Source of the DNA: Pectobacterium colocasium
GTDB lineage: Bacteria; Pseudomonadota; Gammaproteobacteria; Enterobacterales; Enterobacteriaceae
Direction of reading: 5' to 3'
NCBI RefSeq assembly: GCF_020181655.1
Contig: NZ_CP084032.1
Location: 2,542,001 to 2,606,000, forward strand
Length of the DNA stretch: 64,000 nucleotides
The position numbers and the translations under genes are program-made. Below the pieces are notes generated by a model that did no database searches, was not told where the DNA came from, and worked only from the letters and a program-made list of their open reading frames with translations. This document shows positions 55,956-64,000 of this stretch, one piece after another (the first letter of the stretch is position 1; the number at the start of each line of letters is the position of its first letter).

Positions 55956-56874
55956 AACAACGTTTTCCGGTGCGGACTCAGCCAGCGAACTTCACTTTTC
56001 CCTGTGCCGTCAGCCAGTTACAGCTGGTTTTTTCTGATGCGTTTCGATGCCCCGACTCCGAAGCCCCGATACGCGTTTTTAGCCCCCGGCACGCTACCGC
56101 CCCGCCGTGACCTTACCGCCTGCAACCGCCACATCATAGCAGCAGCCCAAGTCGCTGCCAGTAGTCGTTTTGTTGTTGAACCGGGTTTTATCGCGGCGCG
56201 AGCCGTTCCGCAGCTTGCTGTGGGACGGTGAAGCGTCTGCCGGGTGCGGGCTGGTGAAGCCCGCAAGACAACGCCTTAGCGGGAGGCCCCCGGCGGGGGC
56301 CGCACGGGGCGGAGATGGCGAGCACGGGAACGAGCAAGGAGCCGGCGACTGCGAGCCGGGCGCAGCCAGTGCAGCAGGGTTGGGCGGGGGCGAGGTAAAG
56401 CCCTTCAGCGCCGTGACGCAGGAACGGCTTCTGCTTTGATGTTGACGTTGATGTTTGCTGAGGATTGACGCCGAAGCCTGCGCCGCCAGGGACGGCGGCC
56501 ACTCCGTCAGAGCCAGGGAAGCACGCTGAGGTTTGCAGCAGAGGGCGCAGCCCTGTGCGCCACACCGCGCCACAGAGCCCAACCCCGGCGGCCAGCCGCT
56601 CACCACTGCCGAAGCAGTCCGCAGCGCGCCCATTAGCTGCCCGGCGCCGACATAATGTTCGTTGCGCGTTGGCCGCGTTCAGCGGCTTTCGCGTAATGCC
56701 ACATTATGTTGAATGACGTTCGGCCAGCAACGTGAGATAAAGGGAGTGACTGAGGTGGGCGCTGGCCGGGCGGCATTTACCGCCGGAGTGCCCAGCCTGA
56801 ACAAGGCAAGCGCTGCGCCACGGATGGCGCAGCTTTTGCCCGACGCCGTACCCTGCGGCCTTGAAGAGAACGAG
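55956..56874. other. GC-rich non-coding end of the element, copy 2
   Basis: Same as 48088-49007 except for one fewer C in the run at 56287-56291, where the hairpin GGCCCCC-GGC-GGGGGCC is perfect (56285-56301). Confidence 0.6.
56650..56709. repeat. Inverted repeat ACATAATGT / ACATTATGT, copy 2
   Basis: Same arms and 42-bp spacing as in copy 1. Confidence 0.5.
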
Positions 56875-57186
56875 CTAACTTTTGTGACTATTTGGTACAT
56901 CGGAGAACAGATTGTCGATATCACGCGCACCGTGCAAGACACGCTCTATCCTGACCTCCGTATCCGTCGTTCCATACAGGATAAGATAACGACCATAGAC
57001 ACAACTTCGGATGGATTGCCCCAGCTCTGGACGCTCACGGTAGAGCCAGGGATTGTCGCCGATTACACAACACTGCCGGTACAAGTCTTCGGTAAAGCTC
57101 AGCGCCCGTACCGGGTTATCTTGCGCGATATAGTCACCTATCGCTTCGATATCCTGCTCTGCCAGCGGCGATACCGTCAGTTTCAT
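56875..57186 (-). CDS. parE: ParE/RelE-superfamily toxin, copy 2
   Basis: Identical in translation to the 49008-49319 product; coupled by a 4-bp overlap to its own antitoxin gene. Confidence 0.87.
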   Translation of the reverse strand: MKLTVSPLAEQDIEAIGDYIAQDNPVRALSFTEDLYRQCCVIGDNPWLYRERPELGQSIRSCVYGRYLILYGTTDTEVRIERVLHGARDIDNLFSDVPNSHKS

Positions 57187-57446
57187 TCCGCTTCCTCACC
57201 TTCAGCCATGTTCCGGTATTTCTGCGACAGACGCCCGAACACCGCTTCAGCATCCTTGCCCTTTCCGCTGTTTACGCCCAACTCGACCGCCGTCCGTAGC
57301 GCATCAAGCTTTACCTGCTGCTCTCGCTCCTCCAGTGCCCGCAACCCTGCACGGATGACCTCGCTGACATTGTTGTAACGACCACTTTCGATTTGTTCAC
57401 GGATAAATTGCTCGAAGTAAGGACTTAACGCGATACTGGTTGCCAT
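57183..57446 (-). CDS. parD: ParD-type antitoxin, copy 2
   Basis: Identical to the 49316-49579 product. Either antitoxin copy can neutralise either toxin copy, so loss of one element copy would be tolerated but loss of both would not. Confidence 0.87.
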   Translation of the reverse strand: MATSIALSPYFEQFIREQIESGRYNNVSEVIRAGLRALEEREQQVKLDALRTAVELGVNSGKGKDAEAVFGRLSQKYRNMAEGEEAE

Positions 57447-57480
57447 TATTGCCTCCAACTACACAGGATAGTATCTATTA

Positions 57481-58590
57481 TTATCTGTTAGTATTTTCTT
57501 CCTCTCCCGTTCCGTCAACCCCTTCTTTCTGATGCGCCTCCTCTTCTGCCGTCAGGTCAGCCAGCAGCCCGGTTTCTTCCTCTGCCTCACGCTCCGCCGG
57601 GTGCGTACTCGCATGGACTGCGGATAACGCCTTGATGGAGACTTGCGTATAGATTTGCGTGCTCTCCACGCTCGCATGACCCAGCATCGCCTGTATCCAC
57701 CGGATATCTGCCCCGTTCTCCAGCATCTGTGTTGCCATCGCATGGCGGAACAGGTGACAGCTTCCCCACGGCGCGAGTCCCGATGCCCTGATGTAGTGGC
57801 CGACCGTGTGGGTAATGCCGTTCGCCGTCAGTCCCGCGATTCCATCCAGCGCCACGAACAGCGCGGTAATGTCCTGACTGACCAGCAGTTGCGGCCTCAC
57901 CTGTTGCTGGTAGTGACTCAGCCAGCGCAGCGCCCGGTTTCCTATCGGGATAACCCGGTCTTTTCTTCCCTTGCCCTGCCTCACCGTCACCGTTTTACGG
58001 CTCCCGTCCACGCTGTAGACGTCCAGCTTTGCCACCTCGCCTCTGCGCAGCCCCGTTGACCACAGCAGCTCCATCAGCGCACGGTCACGCTGACCCTGAA
58101 GCGTCGTCAGGTCGGGCAACGCCAGCACCTGCTCCACGTCCTCCACGCTCAGTATCGTGCGCGGCAGTCGCTTTTCCAGCTTCGGCAGTTCCAGGTCGGC
58201 CGCCGGGTTCGCCAGTATCAGATGCTGTTTCGTCAGCCAACTGAACCACACCTGCAACGGCTGTAACGCCGTGCGCTGGGTCCGGGTGGAGAGGGGTTCA
58301 CCGTTGCCTTTGCGGTACTGGTACAGATGCCGCTGGTAGCGTTCAAGGATGGGGCGGGTTACGTCACGGGCATAATGCACACCCCGCTCTGCCGCCCACA
58401 GGATGAACCGGTACTGGTGATGTGTTTGTACCTTCAGCGTCGCTTCCGACCCGTTGCGCTCCCGCCGCCACACCACGAACCGCAGTAGCAGCGCGTACAG
58501 GCTCTTCGGGTCGCTGGCCGGACCAACAGGCTGACGGTAGACCTCATCCACTGTCAGCAGCGCACCCGCTCGCGGTTTACGGTTGGCCAT
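57481..58590 (-). CDS. Tyrosine recombinase, copy 2
   Basis: Identical to the 49614-50723 product, with all catalytic residues. Two active copies plus three cores would allow excision of one unit, both units or neither. Confidence 0.9.
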   Translation of the reverse strand: MANRKPRAGALLTVDEVYRQPVGPASDPKSLYALLLRFVVWRRERNGSEATLKVQTHHQYRFILWAAERGVHYARDVTRPILERYQRHLYQYRKGNGEPLSTRTQRTALQPLQVWFSWLTKQHLILANPAADLELPKLEKRLPRTILSVEDVEQVLALPDLTTLQGQRDRALMELLWSTGLRRGEVAKLDVYSVDGSRKTVTVRQGKGRKDRVIPIGNRALRWLSHYQQQVRPQLLVSQDITALFVALDGIAGLTANGITHTVGHYIRASGLAPWGSCHLFRHAMATQMLENGADIRWIQAMLGHASVESTQIYTQVSIKALSAVHASTHPAEREAEEETGLLADLTAEEEAHQKEGVDGTGEEENTNR

Positions 58591-61500
58591 GCGTCACCTC
58601 CTTGTTGACATTGGGGGCGATAGCAGCAGCACGTTTTCTTTTTCCTCTTATTACTGCTTCCGGTGCAACCCCGACCACTTCGGCGTCCAGCCCTTGCGCT
58701 GTCTGGCCTGATGCCACTTTTTCCATACCAGACTTGACCCGAACTTGAGGCAGACTTGAGCCAGACTTATCCTCCACCAAGTCAGACTTGCGTTCACTGC
58801 CCTCTGATAACGGGTCATCAACACTGGCAGCAGGCAGTACGCCAACGGGCGATTTTCGTTTTCCCTTTATTACCGCATTTGCTTCAGGACAGACTTGCAG
58901 ACCGTTAACGCCTTGTGCTGTCTGGGCTGACCCGGTATTTTCCACACCAGACTTGCCCCCGACTTGAGGCAGACTTGAGCCAGACTTATCTTCATCCTGA
59001 CCAGACTTGCACTCATCGCCCTCATGTTCAGCCACATGAAGCAGACCGCACAGGTGACTTTCATCACCGTTGCCACCGTCCCACAGCAGCTCGTACTGCA
59101 ACAGATGACCCCGACTACCGCCGTGCAGCAGCAGATATTCCATTTCACTCAGCCGCAGACAGTGGTTCTTGAGCTGGCTGTCACTCCAGTTGGTGTAACC
59201 CCGGATGTCCCGCCGCGTGAACCGCACCTCTCCCGACTGACAGCCCTGACGCTGTGCCATATCGCTCACCATCGTCTGTATCAGCAGCAACAGCTTCCGC
59301 GTCTGTGGCGGCATCTCGTCCAGCGTTCGCCCCAGTACCTCATGCGCCAGGTGATTGGCTAACGCGATATCACTCTGTGCCACCTCGATATACTCGATAA
59401 CCTGCCCCCGGTGCTCGACCCGTTTCACTTCCCGCTGGTAGTGATGTAACAACGCGATGGACTGGATTAAGGTCAGGTATTTCATATGGTCGCGCCGGGT
59501 GCGGGTTTTATCACTCAGGAACGTCAGCCGGTCGGCATACGGGTTCACCACCTTCAGCGGCCTCAACAGCCGCTGCGCGTTCTGGTGTAGCCGGGTCAGA
59601 TACTGCTTTTCTGAGGACTGAAGCAGCCCTTCCAGCGTCTGGCCGTGACGCTGCATCGCGTGTATCGCCTGCGTCTGCTCTCTGGATTCATTCACCGTCA
59701 GAACCAGACAGCGGTTCAGCAGCTCTTCGTCTACGTCGATGGCCGTGGTGGTCAGCATCAGCATCACCGGTCCCTGTACCTTGTATTCCCGTGTCACCAG
59801 TTCGCCGCTCTGCTCGTTCTTCCCGGTCGAGGCTATCTTCAGCTCCCCGTCCGACTGCAACAGCTTCAGCGCATACGCCGCCTGCCGCACCCCTTCTTCT
59901 TCCGCTATCGCCAGTATCTTGTGCTGTAGCGAGGTCTCGCCAAGGTAGTACAGGCTCTGCCCGGTCATCGCCGAGTACTGGATGCGCTCTTCTTCCGGCA
60001 TCAGCCCCAGCACCGCGTCCATCAGCGAGGATTTCCCCGCCGCCGAACTGCTCTGTATCAGCACCGCAAGCGGTTTATCCAGCTTGCGCGACGTCGCCGC
60101 CAGATACCCGGTCAGCAGATTGGTGCTTTCTCCCACCACGCCGCACGACGCCAGATCATTGATGATGCGTTCAGTCAGGTCGGGAGATTTGAGTAATGCC
60201 AGCGCTGCCGCTTCGTCTTCCGCGCTGACCGTCACCGCCGCTGTAGCGTCCGACTGCACCGTAGATTGTCGCGCTTCATCCTGCTTCTGCTCCAGCATCA
60301 GCAGCACCCGACCGCATTCACGTTTGATGACCGAGGACTCACAGCCCAGTTCAACCGCCGCTGCGCTGATATAACCCTGACGATGACGTGAACTGTACAT
60401 ATCCAGTGAGTCCACATGGAACGCACCGGTACTCTCATCCCGCACCTGCACGTTGACTTTCATCACCTCGGCAACGCTGTTCTTCTGCCAGCCCCGCACC
60501 CGCCACACCCGTGGTCCGGCGCGTAACAGCAGCTCGCCCGTATCCGTTTGTTCGCACGGGATAAGTGCCTGAACCGGTGGTGTTGTTGGTTCATTCGGCT
60601 GGGCAGCTAAAGAAGGAGGGGTTTCACTCACGCCAGATACCGGCGTTTCATGCGAGAACACCACACCGGGAACCATGCCTTTACCCATCCATTGTGCCTG
60701 CTCCAGCGCCAGCCCTAACGCCGCTTCAGGATTACCACTTTTCAGCGCATAGGCATTCGCATCCAGCCCCGCAGGGAACTGCACCCGCCACGCCCCGATA
60801 CCGCCTTCCAGCAGGTCAGCGGCCACGGCTACCGCACCCCGGTCGCCTGCCTCATCCCGGTCATAGGCGATTAACACCCGCTTGACCCCGTGGTACTGCA
60901 ACGCCGCCAGATGCTCAGCGGTAAAACCGTTCGCCCCGTAAGCCGTGGTCACATGGCGGAACCCCGCGCACCAGAAGGTCATCGCATCGATTAACGCTTC
61001 ACACAGGATGACCTCTGACGACGCCTTCAGCGCTTCCTCATTCCACACCCCGCTTAACGGTGACGGCAGATAAAGATGCTTCGCCGCCCCTTTCTTCACC
61101 GCGTAGTCCGCCGTGGTCCGGCGACCGTACAACTGCAACACCCGCCCGCGCTGCGCCACGTCAGCCGATTCCGACCAGCCGATAACCGGCATCACCACAC
61201 AGCCCCGGAAGTGGTCTTGTCGCGTACTCGCCCGCAACACCCCCAGCCCGGCCAGCCGCTCACGCAGCCGTTTTCCCTCACCGCTTGACGAGGACGGCAA
61301 CAGCCCCGCGCTGCCGCCGATACCGTGATGACCCGCGAACCCCAGCTTAAAATGGCTTACCAGTTCAGGATGGTTCAGCCCGCGACTGACCAGCCACTGC
61401 TGCGCCTCCGGGCTGGTCAGCAGATTGTGGTGATAGAAGTCGATAACCTGATGCAACAACGCCTGACCGTCATCATCCAGGTCAGACAGCGGCGTCCGCG

Positions 61501-61834
61501 CCACTGGCGGCGAAGCCAGTACAGGGACGGCGGCTAAAGAAGACGGGGTTCCGGCCAGCTCCCGCAGCCGCACCAGAGTCTGCGGGTAGGTCAGCCGCTC
61601 GGTGTGTTGCAGCCAGTCCAGCACCGACCCCGACGCGCCGCAGCCGAAGCAGTGATACAGGTTCTTTGATGGCGTGATAACGCAGGACGGCGTTTTCTCC
61701 CGGTGGAACGGACACAGACACACATAGCTGTCGTCACCCTGCTTTTTCAGCACATGTCCCTGACTTTGCGCCACGCTCAGCAATGACACCTCATGCTTGA
61801 GTCGCGCCAGTTCTGCCGGTGTCAGTCGTCCCAT
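58577..61834 (-). CDS. CHC2-type primase-helicase, copy 2
   Basis: Identical to the 50710-53967 product (1085 residues), including the duplicated C-terminal tail unit; overlaps the recombinase gene by 14 bp. Confidence 0.85.
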   Translation of the reverse strand: MGRLTPAELARLKHEVSLLSVAQSQGHVLKKQGDDSYVCLCPFHREKTPSCVITPSKNLYHCFGCGASGSVLDWLQHTERLTYPQTLVRLRELAGTPSSLAAVPVLASPPVARTPLSDLDDDGQALLHQVIDFYHHNLLTSPEAQQWLVSRGLNHPELVSHFKLGFAGHHGIGGSAGLLPSSSSGEGKRLRERLAGLGVLRASTRQDHFRGCVVMPVIGWSESADVAQRGRVLQLYGRRTTADYAVKKGAAKHLYLPSPLSGVWNEEALKASSEVILCEALIDAMTFWCAGFRHVTTAYGANGFTAEHLAALQYHGVKRVLIAYDRDEAGDRGAVAVAADLLEGGIGAWRVQFPAGLDANAYALKSGNPEAALGLALEQAQWMGKGMVPGVVFSHETPVSGVSETPPSLAAQPNEPTTPPVQALIPCEQTDTGELLLRAGPRVWRVRGWQKNSVAEVMKVNVQVRDESTGAFHVDSLDMYSSRHRQGYISAAAVELGCESSVIKRECGRVLLMLEQKQDEARQSTVQSDATAAVTVSAEDEAAALALLKSPDLTERIINDLASCGVVGESTNLLTGYLAATSRKLDKPLAVLIQSSSAAGKSSLMDAVLGLMPEEERIQYSAMTGQSLYYLGETSLQHKILAIAEEEGVRQAAYALKLLQSDGELKIASTGKNEQSGELVTREYKVQGPVMLMLTTTAIDVDEELLNRCLVLTVNESREQTQAIHAMQRHGQTLEGLLQSSEKQYLTRLHQNAQRLLRPLKVVNPYADRLTFLSDKTRTRRDHMKYLTLIQSIALLHHYQREVKRVEHRGQVIEYIEVAQSDIALANHLAHEVLGRTLDEMPPQTRKLLLLIQTMVSDMAQRQGCQSGEVRFTRRDIRGYTNWSDSQLKNHCLRLSEMEYLLLHGGSRGHLLQYELLWDGGNGDESHLCGLLHVAEHEGDECKSGQDEDKSGSSLPQVGGKSGVENTGSAQTAQGVNGLQVCPEANAVIKGKRKSPVGVLPAASVDDPLSEGSERKSDLVEDKSGSSLPQVRVKSGMEKVASGQTAQGLDAEVVGVAPEAVIRGKRKRAAAIAPNVNKEVTHGQP

Positions 61835-61935
61835 TCCGTCACTCCTGTAAAAAACCTGTCAATATGCCTTTATGGTTTATTTATACATGCATATATGGTA
61901 TATTACAAGTGCCACTTACGATACAGGGGGTTAAG
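61835..61935. promoter_or_regulatory. Divergent primase/xre control region, copy 2
   Basis: Same sequence as 53968-54068. Confidence 0.5.
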
Positions 61936-62313
61936 ATGCTGGCATTGTTTCCTTGGCGAGTAATATCTATGGACTTTGGTAAACGTCTTGCTGCCCTGCG
62001 TAAAGACCGTAAGCTGACACAAGCGGCTCTGGCTGAGAAGGTGGGCTGTCACGTGACGATGATACGCCGCTATGAGTCTGACGAAGTTCAGCCCACGCTG
62101 GAGATTATCCGTAAGCTGTCCTGTGCGCTGTCGGTCAGTGCAGATACGCTTGTTTTTGATAAGGCTGAACGCAACCCCGACGATGAGCTGCGCTTGCAGT
62201 TTGAGGCGGTGAGTCAGTTCTCACCTGAAGAGAAGGAAGTGGCCAGAGTGCTGCTGGAGTCATTGATCCTCAAGCACGATGCCAACCGTTTTACACGTAA
62301 GACACCGAGTTAA
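61936..62313 (+). CDS. Xre-family HTH regulator, copy 2
   Basis: Identical to the 54069-54446 product. Doubling a repressor gene along with its targets would keep the switch balanced. Confidence 0.82.
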   Translation: MLALFPWRVISMDFGKRLAALRKDRKLTQAALAEKVGCHVTMIRRYESDEVQPTLEIIRKLSCALSVSADTLVFDKAERNPDDELRLQFEAVSQFSPEEKEVARVLLESLILKHDANRFTRKTPS

Positions 62314-62392
62314 CCGTAATTTTAGCGCGACCCGCCAGCGCGGGAACACTGTCAGGTCGCTCACCATAACCCACTAAGTGAGGTAGTTAATC

Positions 62393-62617
62393 ATGGCTGA
62401 ACGCGATTCTAAGTCAGAACCCCGCGCAACTGAAGTAAAAGAGCCACAACGGCATTACACCGTCGGTTACGCCCCCAACGGCATGAAGGGCAACCCGCCG
62501 CCGCAACTCACGCTGAAGGGCCGCTGGCTGGAAGACCTCGGTTTTAACACCGGACAGCCGGTTATCGTCACCGTCGAGCGCGGGCGACTGGTGATTGAGG
62601 CGGAGCTAAGGTTCTGA
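62393..62617 (+). CDS. SymE-like protein, copy 2
   Basis: Identical to the 54526-54750 product, again convergent with the immunity B gene. Confidence 0.82.
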   Translation: MAERDSKSEPRATEVKEPQRHYTVGYAPNGMKGNPPPQLTLKGRWLEDLGFNTGQPVIVTVERGRLVIEAELRF

Positions 62618-62682
62618 CCGATAAAAACAACGATCCCGGTCTGTTTTAGCCGGGGCCGTTATGTGAATAGAAGAATGGCAAA

Positions 62683-62976
62683 TTAATTGCCATTTTCTTC
62701 AATACCATTCAAGAGCTTTACTAAAGTTTCTATGGCTTTCAACTGCTCCTCATCAGGGCCTAACAATAAATTGAGCCTTTGGTCATCGAGTATAAGGTCA
62801 TATATATCAATGCTTATCCAACCTTTTGACCAAAAATCAACAGTTCCGACTTTATTGTGCCCCTCGAATTCAACTCGTTCGAGATCGCCAAAATCACCAT
62901 CAAGAAAAGAAGTGTATTGAAAGCTATATCCCACTAAAATTGGCTCTATTTTTTTCTTAAAAAAGTTAATATCCAT
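62683..62976 (-). CDS. Predicted immunity protein B, copy 2
   Basis: Identical to the 54816-55109 product. Lying 15 bp after the complete cdiA stop, this copy is the one expected to be cotranscribed with cdiA. Confidence 0.68.
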   Translation of the reverse strand: MDINFFKKKIEPILVGYSFQYTSFLDGDFGDLERVEFEGHNKVGTVDFWSKGWISIDIYDLILDDQRLNLLLGPDEEQLKAIETLVKLLNGIEENGN

Positions 62977-62991
62977 AATTTAAATAACCAT

Positions 62992-64000
62992 CTATTTTTT
63001 ATCTATAATTGAAATATTTTTTACATCAGGCAATTGTGTGCCTCCTTGCTTATTCAGCATAAATTGCTGTGACTTACTTGCATCTGGACCGATTAATTTA
63101 AACCAACCGTCTTTCCCACCTTGCAACAAGCTTTTAGTAGAAACATCAAATTCAGCATAAACTGACCCTGCTGGTGCAGTACCTTTAAAGTCCGAGGCTC
63201 CATTAGTGGAAATGAATGTTTGTCCCCCACCACCTTGAATAACTTTGCCACTATTTTGCATTTGAGCTAGTTCATCAGGGGACATCCATCTACCTACCCT
63301 CGTCACATTTATCCCATCAATAACTCTGCTTTCACCGACTTTTAATGAAGTAGCAGCATTACTCGTAGTGACCCCTTGAGAATTGGTTGTCGGGTTGGTC
63401 GGCTCCACCGTCTGCCCAGGCTTCGTCAAACTACCCGTACCTAACGCCCCATACACAGCATTAGTCAGGCCATCTGCGGCTGTCTTCGCCAGCGCTGACT
63501 CCAGCCAGCCACATTTACCTGCGCATTGTTCGATGATATCAGCATACCAGTTCGCACTGTTTTCATAACTACGTCCCGCCAGAGCATCCTGTACACCAAG
63601 TTGAGCGTAAGCTTTTCCATCGGTTTCTATCTGGCTGCGCATTGCTGCAACACAGGCGCTATCACCTGCTTCCCAGCAAGACTTCAGCTTCTGGATATTT
63701 TCTGCCGACTCCTTCGCCATGTCCTTGCGCACGCCCTGCTCGCAGGATGGCTCACCGCTACACGCTTTCAGTTTTTCAGCAAACTCAACCGGCCTCCCTT
63801 TGTTTAGGAAGTTATTCTCAACCGCATTACGCCCGGACTGTGCGCCGCTGGCGGCGGAAGCAGTGCTGTTGCTCGCCAGACCGGATACCAGCCCGGAGGC
63901 CAGCGTGGAAAGCGCGCTGACCGACTGCTTTTCCTCTTCCGTCAGGTCATTTGCCGTCTTACCGGGGTATTGATCGGCCATGATGACACGGGCGGCCAGT
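62992..64000 (-). CDS. cdiA: CdiA C-terminal part with toxin B tip (5' part beyond window)
   Basis: The last 336 codons of a CdiA/haemagglutinin gene that enters from the right edge. The pre-toxin segment YPGKTANDLTEEEKQSVSAL and SGAQSGRNA is followed by VENN (54-57 counted from MADQ), a Cys-containing entry region, and a toxin domain of about 105 residues. Its spaced R231 (GRWMS), S258-T259 (FISTN) and E277 (YAEFD) fit the R-S-E class of ADP-ribosyltransferases, and the sequence around them resembles the TreTu-type domain that modifies EF-Tu. CdiA is displayed on the surface by a CdiB partner and its tip enters neighbouring cells. The reading frame crosses the element junction at 63808-63822 without interruption, so host stalk and element tip make one protein. 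Confidence 0.8.
   Translation of the reverse strand, partial: LAARVIMADQYPGKTANDLTEEEKQSVSALSTLASGLVSGLASNSTASAASGAQSGRNAVENNFLNKGRPVEFAEKLKACSGEPSCEQGVRKDMAKESAENIQKLKSCWEAGDSACVAAMRSQIETDGKAYAQLGVQDALAGRSYENSANWYADIIEQCAGKCGWLESALAKTAADGLTNAVYGALGTGSLTKPGQTVEPTNPTTNSQGVTTSNAATSLKVGESRVIDGINVTRVGRWMSPDELAQMQNSGKVIQGGGGQTFISTNGASDFKGTAPAGSVYAEFDVSTKSLLQGGKDGWFKLIGPDASKSQQFMLNKQGGTQLPDVKNISIIDKK
63808..63822. repeat. Element junction core 3 (right, inside cdiA)
   Basis: GAAGTTATTCTCAAC. Left flank is toxin B (element), right flank CGCATTACGCCCGGAC is cdiA sequence also present at the intact VENN of the fragment at about 45263. Confidence 0.8.

Larger units (their letters stand above)
55941..63822 (-). 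mobile_element. Proposed cdiA-VENN integrative element, copy 2
   Basis: Direct repeat of copy 1 at an offset of 7867-7868 bp. Its right end is joined in frame to the upstream part of cdiA, so this copy's toxin B is the active tip of the host protein. Confidence 0.65.

Noticed and set aside
48073..63822. Insertion sequence or composite transposon as cause of the duplication
   Set aside because: No transposase, terminal inverted repeats or target duplication of IS type; the only recombinase is of the tyrosine type and borders coincide with the VENN core.

Overview
The window looks like the chromosome of a soft-rot enterobacterium, most likely Pectobacterium. The evidence is two KdgM-type oligogalacturonate porins beside a secreted PL2-type pectate lyase with a KdgR-like operator, an hrpK-type gene behind a textbook HrpL (hrp) box, an asc-type beta-glucoside operon and a contact-dependent inhibition (CDI) locus. 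This is a reading by eye; no database search was possible.

Layout. 1-0.75 kb: end-truncated HisN-like phosphatase. 1-5.4 kb: ascG/ascF/ascB aryl-beta-glucoside PTS operon. 5.5-7.5 kb: M28 peptidase fused to an autotransporter barrel. 8.4-18 kb: two luciferase-family monooxygenases, flavin reductase, M20 amidohydrolase, GNAT acetyltransferase and a polar amino-acid ABC transporter with two tandem binding proteins. This gene set resembles the Bacillus yxe/sna pathway for S-substituted cysteines. 18.6-20.8 kb: arsRBC. 20.9-21.6 kb: two small coupled genes, the first frameshifted. 21.7-33.6 kb: an apparent eight-gene operon for nickel-free urea use (allophanate hydrolase, urea carboxylase, GntR regulator, UrtABCDE). 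33.8-37 kb: an oxidoreductase, a small membrane protein, and hrpK broken at a 10-C tract. 37.3-42.5 kb: pectin oligomer uptake and cleavage, then a binding-protein pseudogene.

42.6-64 kb is an accessory CDI island read mainly on the minus strand. A cdiA gene enters from beyond the right edge and ends in a candidate ADP-ribosyltransferase toxin tip. Its VENN codons are immediately followed by the end of a 7.87-kb unit present twice in tandem. The unit carries toxin tip, immunity gene, SymE-like gene, Xre regulator, CHC2 primase-helicase, tyrosine recombinase, ParDE and a 0.9-kb GC-rich non-coding end. A 15-bp core that encodes VENNF (GAAGTTATTCTCNAC on the plus strand) lies at all three junctions. 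Beyond the second copy lies a different toxin tip, also starting at VENN, with its own immunity and SymE genes, and then an older cdiA fragment with a third toxin/immunity pair and a KptA gene.

My main proposal: the unit is an integrative element that uses the VENN codons of cdiA as its attachment site. Insertion replaces the toxin tip of the host CdiA with the element's own and pushes the old tip downstream as an orphan. The junction structure fits site-specific integration of a circle with tandem duplication. Mobility, the function of the recombinase on this site and the toxin activity are inferred, not shown.
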